64,000 bases of DNA from positions 1 to 64,000 of the forward strand of contig JAGCSR010000043.1 of NCBI GenBank assembly GCA_017964005.1, read 5' to 3'. The notes below the pieces were generated by a model. It saw only the letters and a list, made by a program, of their open reading frames with translations. It had not been told where the DNA came from and searched no databases. The stretch comes from Clostridiales bacterium (GTDB lineage: Bacteria; Bacillota; Clostridia; Saccharofermentanales; Saccharofermentanaceae). Shown in pieces: positions 24,830 to 33,151 of the stretch. The position numbers were made by a program, and so were the translations under genes. The stretch's first letter is position 1. The number at the start of each line of letters is the position of its first letter.

Positions 24830-25573
24830 TCAGCAGTTTTCGACGGCGAAGATGATAATGTTTTGAAGTTCGGTTTTTGTGGGCAGCCACTTTTCCCCGC
24901 CGAAGACATAGAACACATCGTGATTAGGCACCATTCCCAGATCGGCGTAACTGATCATCTTGGCCTGTATGTCGTGCATGTACTTGTGGTTCTCCATCAT
25001 GCCGCAGAACTCGAAGCCCACGCACCGTCCGCGCTCCGGGACCGGGATCACTATGTCCATGAACAAGTAGCCGTTATTTGAAGTCAGGATCGGCAGTTCG
25101 GATCTGAACGGGAGCCCGAGTTCGGAGATTGCCTGAGCAGCTATCAGTTCAAATCGCGACTTGAATGATATAGCTCCTAACACATACCCGCAGTTAGGAT
25201 AAGGGTTAGTGACCTCGGGCGGATTGTTGTAGTAATCCAAAGTCAACTGGAACGGTATTTGGGTTGAGCGTATGATTGGCGGTAATGAACGAGTGACCTT
25301 GGGAGGAGGATCATTCAGAAACCGGACTATTGATTTGACTTCTTTTTTGAGCGTTTTTCTCCTGTCGATGAGGTCAGAGTAATGCTGACCGTCTTTACTG
25401 GACAGTATCCTTTCGAATGTATTGTTCTCTGGGTCGGTTACCCTTATGTATTGTTGTTCATCTCTGATTATAACCGAGCCTGTCGGCAGGGAGGAGATCT
25501 CCTGCTCCAGATAATGTATCCTGCGGACCAGGTGTTCGGGCGAAAAGCGGGGTTCGAATGACGGGGTGTTCAT
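24830..25573 (-). CDS. PD-(D/E)XK nuclease-fold-like protein, copy C
   Basis: A 247-residue paralogue of the 9775-10524 product, with the same start (FEPRFSPEHLVRRI versus FEPHFSAEHMARKI), the same middle (YYNNPPEVTNPY) and the same core: SRFE (Glu142), FMDIVIPVPE (Asp173) and GFEFCG (Glu188), ending FAVENC. Divergence elsewhere is substantial, so the copies are old or independently acquired. AGGAGGACC stands before the ATG, as in copy A. Array C follows on the 3' side and an iteron-like CTCAC array lies 5'. The conserved core acidic residues suggest enzyme activity is kept; nucleic-acid cleavage is inference. Not a recognised transposase, RAYT or homing endonuclease. Confidence 0.68.
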   Translation of the reverse strand: MNTPSFEPRFSPEHLVRRIHYLEQEISSLPTGSVIIRDEQQYIRVTDPENNTFERILSSKDGQHYSDLIDRRKTLKKEVKSIVRFLNDPPPKVTRSLPPIIRSTQIPFQLTLDYYNNPPEVTNPYPNCGYVLGAISFKSRFELIAAQAISELGLPFRSELPILTSNNGYLFMDIVIPVPERGRCVGFEFCGMMENHKYMHDIQAKMISYADLGMVPNHDVFYVFGGEKWLPTKTELQNIIIFAVENC

Positions 25574-25598
25574 GGCGGGTCCTCCTTGCTTTTTGTTT

Positions 25599-25661
25599 AT
25601 GATACCTTCCAGGACACCCCGAAAATCTCACAAAATCTCACAAAAACTTACAAAGTCTCAG
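25599..25661 (-). promoter_or_regulatory. Iteron-like array and -10 element upstream of nuclease-like gene, copy C
   Basis: Read on the minus strand: GAGAC (from 25659), GTAAG (25651), GTGAG (25641) and GTGAG (25631), spaced 8, 10 and 10 bp; then TATCAT (25599-25604) as possible -10. Order and spacing copy those before gene A. The GTGAG boxes are the same word as in the downstream hairpins. Confidence 0.6.
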
Positions 25662-25790
25662 TTTTGCCCGAAAACCTTGACAAATCGAAAACACTCGTTC
25701 CGCCGAATGATGGCAGGGCCTGGGGCTACACTCCCTCCGGCAAGTGGTGTAAAATCTGCAACAAGATGTAAAAACATAAGGGAGACCCGA

Positions 25791-26624
25791 ATGAGAAAAC
25801 TTACGGCCGCCGTGCTGATAGAGTTGCTGCTGATAGTGTCAATACTCGCATCCTGCGGGGCGGCGCCACGCGCGCGGAAGATCGGGCCGGCCGATTATAC
25901 AGTGGGGAAGCCTCAGGTGACTTATGTGTCGGAGAGTGAGGCGGCGGTGGTTTTCGAGAGGGATGACAAGAAGATAGAAGGGAAGATAGTTTTCCCGGAA
26001 GGCGAAGGGCCGTACCCGGCCGTGGTCATGGTGACGGGGCTTTACGCGCTCTATCCCGAGTATGAACGCAAAGCAAGAGGGTTTACCGAGCAGGGGTATG
26101 CTGCGGTGTTGTTCAATTTCGTGAGTAATGCCGATGCCAATTCGGATAAGGTCGTGAAGGACCAGGACGTGACGGGGCTTCTGAGGTCGCAGGTCATGGA
26201 TCTTGCGGCGGTGCTGGATTCTTTGAGCGAAGTGGAGAAACTCGACACAGCACGGGTCTTCCTGTGGGGCCACAGTTACGGCGGGCTGGTGTCGGCTTAT
26301 GTCGCCTGCCGAAGACAAGATGACATTCGCGGCATGATGTTGGCGGAGCCCAGTCTGGATAAGGCGGCAATGCCGCTGGTGCCGGGGGATGAGAGCACGA
26401 CGGTGGATATATATAAGGACCTGGAGCAGTGCAGGATTAACACTGTTATATTCGTCGGAACCGAAAGCGGCGCGGGCGAAGATCCTCATGCATATGAGGC
26501 TGAGGCTGCGGCCATGCCGGGCGGGAAGGTAATAAGGATCGAGGGTGCGGACCATTTGTTTGCCGGAGAATATGGTGATAAGATAGTCGAAGAATCCCTT
26601 AAGTTCATTCGCTCCCGGGAGTAA
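25791..26624 (+). CDS. Lipoprotein alpha/beta hydrolase
   Basis: A 277-residue secreted lipoprotein. The signal peptide ends in the lipobox LASC, so Cys23 is lipid-anchored on the outer face of the membrane. The hydrolase fold shows the nucleophile elbow GHSYGG and, near the C-terminus, GADHLF with the catalytic His; the acid is probably in the segment ending GTESGAGEDPH. It resembles dienelactone-hydrolase or S9-type esterases. The start at 25791 follows AGGGAG by 6 nt; the frame extends further upstream but has no ribosome site there. It is 2 nt before the FliB-like gene. The substrate is unknown. Confidence 0.85.
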   Translation: MRKLTAAVLIELLLIVSILASCGAAPRARKIGPADYTVGKPQVTYVSESEAAVVFERDDKKIEGKIVFPEGEGPYPAVVMVTGLYALYPEYERKARGFTEQGYAAVLFNFVSNADANSDKVVKDQDVTGLLRSQVMDLAAVLDSLSEVEKLDTARVFLWGHSYGGLVSAYVACRRQDDIRGMMLAEPSLDKAAMPLVPGDESTTVDIYKDLEQCRINTVIFVGTESGAGEDPHAYEAEAAAMPGGKVIRIEGADHLFAGEYGDKIVEESLKFIRSRE

Positions 26625-26626
26625 CT

Positions 26627-27460
26627 ATGATCACACTGAGGCCTGACTATTACGATGAATTCCGATGCATTGCCGACGCCTGCCGGCACACTTGCTGCGC
26701 GGGCTGGGAGATCGACATCGACGAAGATTCCATGGCGCTCTACCGCGACTGCCCGGACATCATGTGCCATATCAAGGATTCGAGCTTCATCCTGCAGGGC
26801 GAAAACGAGCGGTGTCCGTTTCTTAACGATAAGGGCCTGTGTGACCTGATCTTGAAGTACGGCGAAGACATACTCTGCGATGTGTGCACCGAGCACCCCA
26901 GGTTCTATAACTATCAGGATGACAAGGAATATATCGGGCTGGGGCTTTGCTGCGAAGCGGCCTGCGACCTGATACTAGGAAGGCAGGGGGAGTTCAGGCT
27001 GATCAAAGGCGACATCTCCCCGGAAGGCGAGATATTCGGCAGCACCCCTTATGACGGGCTGCCGTTCGGGATAGATGAAGTCAACAACCATAGCGGCAGG
27101 ATCTCGGAATTGGTCAGCAGCATCTTGCCGGAGGACCGGGGGTGTGAAGCCAGGGCAATGGCCTACCTCGGATTGGAGCATTTGGAGTCCGATTGGGTGG
27201 ATCTTCTTAATGCCGTCCGGGAAACTCCTGTTGTGCCTGATGCAAGAGATGCATATATAGACGGTAATTCAAGAGAATTCCGGAATCTGATAATTTACTT
27301 TCTTTACCGCCATATGGGACACCGCAAGATCGCGGCGGAAAGCGTGCGGCTCATTGCGGAGATCGCCGTATCGTCGGGCCTCGCTCTTGCGGAAGTCTGC
27401 CGGATGTATGCTGCCGAGATCGAGTACTCGGACGTTAATGTTGATTTGATAAAGGAGTAA
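26627..27460 (+). CDS. FliB-like lysine N-methylase family protein
   Basis: A 277-residue protein rich in cysteine. The N-terminus has DYYDEFRCIADACRHTCCAGW, then CPFLNDKGLCDL, LCDVCTEHPRFY and LGLCCEAACDLIL. This is the signature of the family named after Salmonella FliB, the flagellin lysine methylase, thought to hold an iron-sulfur cluster. No flagellar gene is visible here, and in non-motile Clostridia these proteins probably have other targets. It is 2 nt after the lipoprotein gene and 4 nt before a small conserved gene, suggesting an operon. Length is shorter than the roughly 400-residue FliB. Confidence 0.82.
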   Translation: MITLRPDYYDEFRCIADACRHTCCAGWEIDIDEDSMALYRDCPDIMCHIKDSSFILQGENERCPFLNDKGLCDLILKYGEDILCDVCTEHPRFYNYQDDKEYIGLGLCCEAACDLILGRQGEFRLIKGDISPEGEIFGSTPYDGLPFGIDEVNNHSGRISELVSSILPEDRGCEARAMAYLGLEHLESDWVDLLNAVRETPVVPDARDAYIDGNSREFRNLIIYFLYRHMGHRKIAAESVRLIAEIAVSSGLALAEVCRMYAAEIEYSDVNVDLIKE

Positions 27461-27464
27461 GATC

Positions 27465-27680
27465 ATGTTCGGCAAAAAAGATCACGCAAGCAAGATAGAA
27501 TACGACCCGAAGGTGTCCGAGCCGGTGCTCAAGAAGAGCATCTGCACCGGTGAGACCACCGCGGGCCTTGTCGATATCGCAACCGGCAAGTACCACGAGA
27601 TGCGGCTCATCGCCAATGACGCCGACTTGAGGCAGTTCCTGGCCGACTGCAATGTCAGCAAGGTCAGGACGATATATTGA
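27465..27680 (+). CDS. Small conserved protein, 71 aa
   Basis: A 71-residue soluble protein with start MFGKKDHASKIEYDPKVSEP, then VLKKSICTGETTAGLVD. I recall similar small proteins widespread in Clostridia, with a conserved SICTGE motif, but no function is known to me. AAAGGAG precedes the start. It lies directly after the FliB-like gene. Two cysteines (SIC and DCN) are present; no membrane segment. Confidence 0.7.
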   Translation: MFGKKDHASKIEYDPKVSEPVLKKSICTGETTAGLVDIATGKYHEMRLIANDADLRQFLADCNVSKVRTIY

Positions 27681-27731
27681 CACTTCCGTAACGGGATACC
27701 ATCATAATACTATCCGAAAAGGAGCCCCCCC

Positions 27732-28277
27732 ATGACCATTCACACCAACGATCCGATAAACCAAGACTCCGCCAGAGAGATCTTCAACATCATGAGCATG
27801 TATGCCACCCTCAGGAACAACCCTGAGGCGAAAGTCAAAGACCTCATCAAAAGCTCTAAGTTCTTCCTGATCCTGTCGATCGCAGGCATGGCCATAGTAG
27901 GAATACTCATCGTCCTCAAAGGCTTCGACATACCCAATACCGTGATGCTGGCGATCTGGGTAATGTTCTTCTTGCTGCTGCTCACGTTCAACATCACCGC
28001 CAACAAGAGGGTCAAAGAACTCATCGCGAACTTCTCCGGCAAGGAGTCCGACATCATCCTTGACGAAGAGGGTATTGAGATTCAAAGCGACCTCCAGAAC
28101 GTAAGGATACAGTGGAAGAACGTTGCCAACGCAAGAGCCTTCGACCACATCGTCTGCGTCTTCTCCAAGGATGCTTCCGGCTTGTCGATCATTGCTCCCA
28201 TCAGGTACAAGGACGGGATCTTCGGCTTCATCCGGGACAACAAGATAGACATTCCCGTGGTGGACAAACCGGCCTGA
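27732..28277 (+). CDS. Membrane protein with YcxB-like C-terminal domain
   Basis: A 181-residue protein. Two hydrophobic helices (about residues 44-64 and 70-92) form a hairpin. The C-terminal part has LDEEGIEIQSDLQNVRIQWKN, then VCVFSKDASGLSIIAPIRY, resembling the YcxB-like PH-type domain of small Firmicutes membrane proteins. AAAAGGAG precedes the ATG. A TTGACA at 27677-27682 and CATAAT at 27703-27708 may form a promoter, though the 20-bp gap is long. Function unknown. Confidence 0.68.
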   Translation: MTIHTNDPINQDSAREIFNIMSMYATLRNNPEAKVKDLIKSSKFFLILSIAGMAIVGILIVLKGFDIPNTVMLAIWVMFFLLLLTFNITANKRVKELIANFSGKESDIILDEEGIEIQSDLQNVRIQWKNVANARAFDHIVCVFSKDASGLSIIAPIRYKDGIFGFIRDNKIDIPVVDKPA

Positions 28278-28429
28278 ACGTTTTTTCGCGAAAAGCCGGA
28301 CCCCGCAACATGTGAATATTTATAAAATATAAAGTTACAAATCGCGCCCCGAGGTTAACAAACAGCCCTATCCGTGATATTCTGAGGACATTGTGAGATG
28401 AGGGCTCATCTGGAGTCTTCAATGTTTGA

Positions 28430-28558
28430 GTATCTATATCCGGAGGCATCGTATCGGGTTACAAGGATAACACATTCAAGCCCGAAGGCGATTGCGCTCG
28501 CCGCCAGATGGTAACGTTCCTGTACAAGTACGATAAGTATGTTAACGGGAAAGGCTGA
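28430..28558 (+). pseudogene. Fragment of an S-layer-homology-like C-terminus
   Basis: A short frame without a start encodes SGYKDNTFKPEGDC, then ARRQMVTFLYKYDKYV and a stop. This matches the very end of the LRR surface protein at 57717-61067 (GYSDGTFRPDGDC, LRRQMVTFLYKYEKF). Upstream in frame is a TGA at 28427-28429, so only about 42 codons survive. It is the tail of a lost surface-protein gene at the border of the polysaccharide locus, or debris from recombination. The 28278-28429 stretch holds no other gene. Confidence 0.82.
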
Positions 28559-28570
28559 TAAGATCTACTG

Positions 28571-28629
28571 AAAAAACATACTCCCGCTTGCGACCTGTCC
28601 GTCTTGAACAGTCTCGCGGGCGGGAGTAT
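28571..28629 (-). terminator. Terminator of rmlA
   Basis: ATACTCCCGC (28578-28587) pairs with GCGGGAGTAT (28620-28629), with inner pairing CTGT/ACAG. On the minus strand the hairpin is followed by TTTTTT (28571-28576). Confidence 0.85.
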
Positions 28630-28661
28630 TCAGTTGTCTTGTTATATAGTGTTACCCGGGT

Positions 28662-29531
28662 TCAGATATCGTCAACGATCCCGGTCAGATATTTACCGTA
28701 TGCGGTCTTACACATATCATCTGCAGATCTTGAGATATCATCTAATGTGATCCACTGATTGTGAAGTGCGATTTCTTCCAGACAGGCGATCATCTTACCG
28801 GAACGCTGTGCCGAACGGATCTGGCCTGCAGCCTCATAGAGACTGTCGGCTGTACCTGCATCGAACCAGGAGAATTCGGATTCGAGAGGGATTACATGAA
28901 GGGTGCCTTGTGCCAGATATGCGTTATTTACTGATGTGATCTCAAGTTCTCCTCTTGCGGAGGGCTTGACTTTCTTGGCTATGGAAATAACCTGGTTATC
29001 GTAAAAATACAGTCCGGGAACGATATAGTTGGACTTCGGATGCTTCGGCTTCTCCTCGATCGACAGGGCCATTCCGTCTGATGAGAACTCAACGACACCG
29101 AAGGGTCTGGGGTCGGGTACATAATAACCGAAGATCGCAGCACCCTCGCTGCAGTATTCTTTGGCTTGCTTTAAGATCTTCCTGACCCCGGGTCCGTAGA
29201 AGATATTGTCTCCCAGTGCCAGGCAGCAGCAGTCATCTCCGATGAATTCATCCGCAAGGATGAAGGCATCGGCAATTCCGCGCTGGACAGGCTGTTCTTT
29301 GTAACAGATGTTGATCCCGAATCTGCTTCCGTCGCCCAAAAGGTCTTCGAAAGGTTTGGTGTCATCGGGCGGAGTAATGACCATGATATCGCGGATCCCT
29401 GCATTCATAAGTACCGCCAGAGGGTAGTAGATAAGGGGTTTGTCGTAAACCGGAAGCAAGGGTTTACATATGGGAAGCGTGATGGGATAAAGCCTTGTTC
29501 CTTTGCCTGCTGCAAGAATTATGCCTTTCAT
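28662..29531 (-). CDS. rmlA: Glucose-1-phosphate thymidylyltransferase
   Basis: A 289-residue nucleotidyltransferase that makes dTDP-glucose from glucose-1-phosphate and dTTP. It begins MKGIILAAGKGTRLYPIT and continues CKPLLPVYDKPLIYYPL; the active-site Asp is in LGDNIFYG and the sugar site in VVEFSSDG and EEKPKHPKSN. Normal length for RmlA. The usual SKQLLP reads ICKPLLP here, keeping the lysine. It lies alone on the minus strand; no rmlB, rmlC or rmlD is in this window, so later steps must be encoded elsewhere or dTDP-glucose feeds another sugar. AGGAA-type sites precede the start. It is divergent from the GT2 gene at 29676. Confidence 0.95.
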   Translation of the reverse strand: MKGIILAAGKGTRLYPITLPICKPLLPVYDKPLIYYPLAVLMNAGIRDIMVITPPDDTKPFEDLLGDGSRFGINICYKEQPVQRGIADAFILADEFIGDDCCCLALGDNIFYGPGVRKILKQAKEYCSEGAAIFGYYVPDPRPFGVVEFSSDGMALSIEEKPKHPKSNYIVPGLYFYDNQVISIAKKVKPSARGELEITSVNNAYLAQGTLHVIPLESEFSWFDAGTADSLYEAAGQIRSAQRSGKMIACLEEIALHNQWITLDDISRSADDMCKTAYGKYLTGIVDDI

Positions 29532-29616
29532 GGGGTTCCTCCGATGTTGTTATTCAAGTGCGTTGATTATATGACTATTGGAGATGCCGGTCAATATAAC
29601 TTGGTATTATTGGCGG

Positions 29617-29645
29617 TTGACATACCCTTTATAATATTATATATA
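29617..29645 (+). promoter_or_regulatory. Promoter of the GT2-GT8-glf group
   Basis: Consensus TTGACA (29617-29622), a 17-bp spacer and TATATT (29640-29645). Transcription should begin near 29652, which excludes any translation start further upstream. Confidence 0.75.
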
Positions 29646-29675
29646 TTATTGCGAGAAAAATCGGGGGTGCTTGTA

Positions 29676-30995
29676 TTGCCTGAGCCCAAAGTGTCAGTAA
29701 TAATGCCGGTTTATAATGCTTCAGCGCATCTTAGGGAATGCCTGGACTCTGTTGTCGCGCAGACATTTGAGGATATCGAGATAATACTGGTAGATGACGG
29801 GTCCACGGATGATTCGGTCAGTATTATCGGGGAATATTCGGCCAAAGACCCCAGAGTAACATTGTTACAACAGCCCAAGAGCAATGCCGGAGCCGCCCGT
29901 AATAAGGGGATAGACAGGGCCTGCGGAAGTTTCCTGATCTTCTGGGACAGTGATGACATCTTCAATGCATCGGCTATTGAACTGCTCTTAGACCGGGCAG
30001 AAGAGACCGGTGCCGATATCGTGGTGTCCGGCGCCGACCAGCTGGATGATGAGACGGGTAAGATCCTTCCGGCTCCCCATTATTTTGTTAAGGGCAGGAC
30101 TCCCAAAGATACAAAAACATTCAACAGGACCACAAATCCCGACAGGATCCTTAATTTCACTACTTCGGTAGTCTGGAACAAGTTGTTCAGGCGCAGTTTT
30201 ATCATGGACAACGATATCAGGTTCCAGGAGATAAGGAATGGCAATGATGTCTTCTTTACTGTTACGGCGCTCTGTATGGCTGATAAGATCTCATATGTCG
30301 ACAAGAAGCTCATGACTTACCGCAAATGCCAGAAGTCCAGTCTTGTCGGAACCCTGACATCTGCTCCGCTGGTTCCGATCAACGCCTGGCGTGATACGGC
30401 AGAGTCTCTTCAGGCAAAGGGGATCTTCCCGAAGGTCAGTTTTGCCAATAAGGCAATAGACAGCATGGTCTATCTTCTGCGCAACCTTCCCAGTCTTAAT
30501 GCGTTCACCGAGGCAGTGGATTATCTTAAGGACGGGGTATTGGAGACTCTCGGTTTAACGGATCTTGACCGTGAGGATTACATAGTAAAATGGCATGCGG
30601 ACTTCGTTGAGGTCCTGATGACCGCTACGCCTCAGACCGCATTCGAATGGATGTACGAGTTTGACTATAAGCATATGGCATCTGCCAACTCCGAGATCCT
30701 TATACTCAAGAACGACAAAAAGAAGCTTAACAAGAAGATCGAATCTTCGGAACAGAAGATCGAGTCTTTGAATGACAAGGTAAAGCAACTGGAAGATGAT
30801 ATTGCAGACCTGAATAATGACATAGATGACCTGGAATCCGATCTGGAGATGAGCAGGAAGAATGAATCAGAGCTTAAAGATCTGAACAGCGGGCTTAAGA
30901 AAGAGATATCCGATATCCGAGGTTCCGTATCGTTCAAGATAGGAAGGTTCTTTACGTTCATCCCCAGGAAATTGAAGAAACTGTTCAAAAAGTAA
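29676..30995 (+). CDS. GT2 glycosyltransferase with coiled-coil and basic C-terminal tail
   Basis: The frame is open from 29544, but the promoter at 29617-29645 places the transcript start after that, so translation probably begins at TTG 29676 (GGGGG 6 nt before) or GTG 29667. The product is about 439 residues. The GT-A domain shows PKVSVIMPVYNASAHLRECL, DDGSTDD and a DSDD metal motif (FWDSDD). From about residue 350 a coiled coil rich in Lys, Glu and Leu leads to a C-terminal motif GSVSFKIGRFFTFIPRKLKK shared with neighbours. It should add one sugar to a growing cell-surface glycan at the cytoplasmic membrane face. Donor and acceptor are unknown. Confidence 0.85.
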   Translation: MPEPKVSVIMPVYNASAHLRECLDSVVAQTFEDIEIILVDDGSTDDSVSIIGEYSAKDPRVTLLQQPKSNAGAARNKGIDRACGSFLIFWDSDDIFNASAIELLLDRAEETGADIVVSGADQLDDETGKILPAPHYFVKGRTPKDTKTFNRTTNPDRILNFTTSVVWNKLFRRSFIMDNDIRFQEIRNGNDVFFTVTALCMADKISYVDKKLMTYRKCQKSSLVGTLTSAPLVPINAWRDTAESLQAKGIFPKVSFANKAIDSMVYLLRNLPSLNAFTEAVDYLKDGVLETLGLTDLDREDYIVKWHADFVEVLMTATPQTAFEWMYEFDYKHMASANSEILILKNDKKKLNKKIESSEQKIESLNDKVKQLEDDIADLNNDIDDLESDLEMSRKNESELKDLNSGLKKEISDIRGSVSFKIGRFFTFIPRKLKKLFKK

Positions 30996-31029
30996 CGGTC
31001 CGGGTCGGTAAGAGGTTTGTTGAAGTTAT

Positions 31030-33090
31030 ATGAGACTGAGCGTTATCATTCCATGTTATAACACGGAAAAATATGTTGAGCAGTGTGTCAGGTCGGTCGT
31101 TGCCAGTACCATCAAGGATATAGAGATCATATGTGTAATTGACGGTTCAACCGATGCCACATTATCGATACTACACCGTCTTCAGTCTGAAGATTCCAGG
31201 ATCAAGATCATTGAACAGCCCAATATAGGATTGTCGGAAGCCAGGAATACCGGGTTTGAGAATGCAGCCGGTGAATATATATTTTTCCTGGACAGTGATG
31301 ATCTTGTCGCATCTGACAGCATCCTCGAAAAATGCATAGACATAATGTCCCGGGATGATCTGGATCTTATTATCTGCGCTGCCGAACCTTTCTATGAGGA
31401 TGACAGGGCAAGGCTCATCTACGGGGATTTCGATAAGAAATACTCTATCACGCATGAGTATCCTGATATATATTCCGGACAGGATCTTGTATATTATCTT
31501 CGCAAAAATGATGAATGGCTTGTAACTGTTGCCTCGCATATTTTCCGTAAGGATTTTCTTGTCGATAATGGTCTTTCCTTTGCTCCGGGCCGGATCTATG
31601 AAGATGTTCAGTATATTTATAAAGCTAATTGTCTGGCAAAAAGAGCCAGAGTTTTAAACGATGATCTGTACAAAAGGCGTATCAGAAATAATTCTATCAT
31701 TACATCACGAATGACACATCAAAACGCACTGGGGTTCTTAAGGGCTTTTATTGATTCCATAAGATTTGCGGATAAAAAACGGGAGAACAATCATGAACTC
31801 GATTACGATACGGACTATACACCGATCGGAGCGAGAAAGAATACCATCAGGACATATCTTGTCCTTAATGAAGATGAGCGAACAAAGTTTTATGAACAGA
31901 TGACCGGGGAAGAGAAATATTATTTTGAAGCACTGATCCATGATGAGATCCGTGAAAAAGACAGATCGGTCCCTGCCCGAAAAGGGTTTGATGAAGAAGC
32001 GGATGTTACCCTTGCTTTTGTTTGCGATGACGGCTTTTTCCTGCCGTTGTGTGTTGCGTTACAGTCTTTAAGATCGTCCAGGAACCCTGAGTCGAAATAC
32101 AGGGTATATGTTATAGCCGCTGAGCTTTCTTCCGAATATATATATTCGTTGAATATGTTTACTGATGATTGTTTTGATCTGCGGTTTGTCGAATTCAAAT
32201 CTCATAAATATGACCGGTTCGCTTCGGAAAAGAGCGGAAACATGAGCAATGTCACTGCTGCGGCACTGATCAAATTTGATATCTGCAGATTGTTGACAGA
32301 AGATAAAGTCTTATATCTGGATGGTGATACGATAATAAGATCTGATCTTAGGGAACTGTTCAAAACCGATATCAGTGATGTCCTTATGGCAGCGGTGCCG
32401 GATTCGAGCACTATGTATGTGACTAAGGAAGATATTTATGATAAGGACCACTACTTTAATTCCGGTGTAATTCTCATGAACCTCAAGAAGATGAGGGAAG
32501 AGTCCATAGATAAGAAATTGTTTGAGGTTAAAGTATCCATGACAGATAAAAGCCTTATGGATCAAAATGTATTTAACCTGGTAGTAAGGGAACGGATGGT
32601 CAAGCTTCCGATAAAATACAACCTGATGATAGTCAACCTGGACAGAGCTGCCGGTCAGTGGAGTGTGGATGAACTGAACAGTAAATATCACACTGATTAT
32701 AAGACTCTGAATGATGTTGTTGATGATGCAGTGATAGTTCATTACGCATCATGTGATAAACCTTGGAAGAATACGGATGTTGCCGGGTTCGATATATGGT
32801 TTGGCGAATTGGAGATGCTGGTCAGGAACATCAATGCACTGAATGACAGATCGGTGTTGACTTATGAAGTTCTTGAACTGTACGGACAGCTCGAAAATAT
32901 GATGATCAAAAGATCGGAGGACGAGTACAGGAAAAACATCACTGAACTCAGAAGAGAAGCCGAAGAACAAAAGAAGATCGCAAAAGCAAAAGATAAATCT
33001 ATTCAGGATCTGAGAGGTTCGGTGTCTTTCAGATTGGGAAGGTTCATTACTTTTATTCCGAGGAAGATCAGGGATGTGTTTAGGCGATAA
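31030..33090 (+). CDS. Two-domain glycosyltransferase: GT2 fused to GT8
   Basis: A 686-residue fusion. Residues 1-300 form a GT2 domain (LSVIIPCYNTEKYVEQCV, DGSTDA, FLDSDDL). Residues about 327-600 form a GT8 domain (VTLAFVCDDGFFLPLCVALQ) with the DxD metal site in LYLDGDT, the NSGVILMNL strand and the HYASCDKPWK end of GT8 galactosyl/glucosyltransferases. A coiled-coil stretch follows, then GSVSFRLGRFITFIPRKIRD, almost the same as the tail of the gene upstream. Such fusions probably add two sugars in sequence. The gap to the upstream GT gene is 34 nt, so they share a transcript. Confidence 0.9.
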   Translation: MRLSVIIPCYNTEKYVEQCVRSVVASTIKDIEIICVIDGSTDATLSILHRLQSEDSRIKIIEQPNIGLSEARNTGFENAAGEYIFFLDSDDLVASDSILEKCIDIMSRDDLDLIICAAEPFYEDDRARLIYGDFDKKYSITHEYPDIYSGQDLVYYLRKNDEWLVTVASHIFRKDFLVDNGLSFAPGRIYEDVQYIYKANCLAKRARVLNDDLYKRRIRNNSIITSRMTHQNALGFLRAFIDSIRFADKKRENNHELDYDTDYTPIGARKNTIRTYLVLNEDERTKFYEQMTGEEKYYFEALIHDEIREKDRSVPARKGFDEEADVTLAFVCDDGFFLPLCVALQSLRSSRNPESKYRVYVIAAELSSEYIYSLNMFTDDCFDLRFVEFKSHKYDRFASEKSGNMSNVTAAALIKFDICRLLTEDKVLYLDGDTIIRSDLRELFKTDISDVLMAAVPDSSTMYVTKEDIYDKDHYFNSGVILMNLKKMREESIDKKLFEVKVSMTDKSLMDQNVFNLVVRERMVKLPIKYNLMIVNLDRAAGQWSVDELNSKYHTDYKTLNDVVDDAVIVHYASCDKPWKNTDVAGFDIWFGELEMLVRNINALNDRSVLTYEVLELYGQLENMMIKRSEDEYRKNITELRREAEEQKKIAKAKDKSIQDLRGSVSFRLGRFITFIPRKIRDVFRR

Positions 33091-33151
33091 GTTTTCGGCC
33101 TTATGATAGAATATATATTTAGGAAATACGTTTTACAGGAAGGTATTAGTG

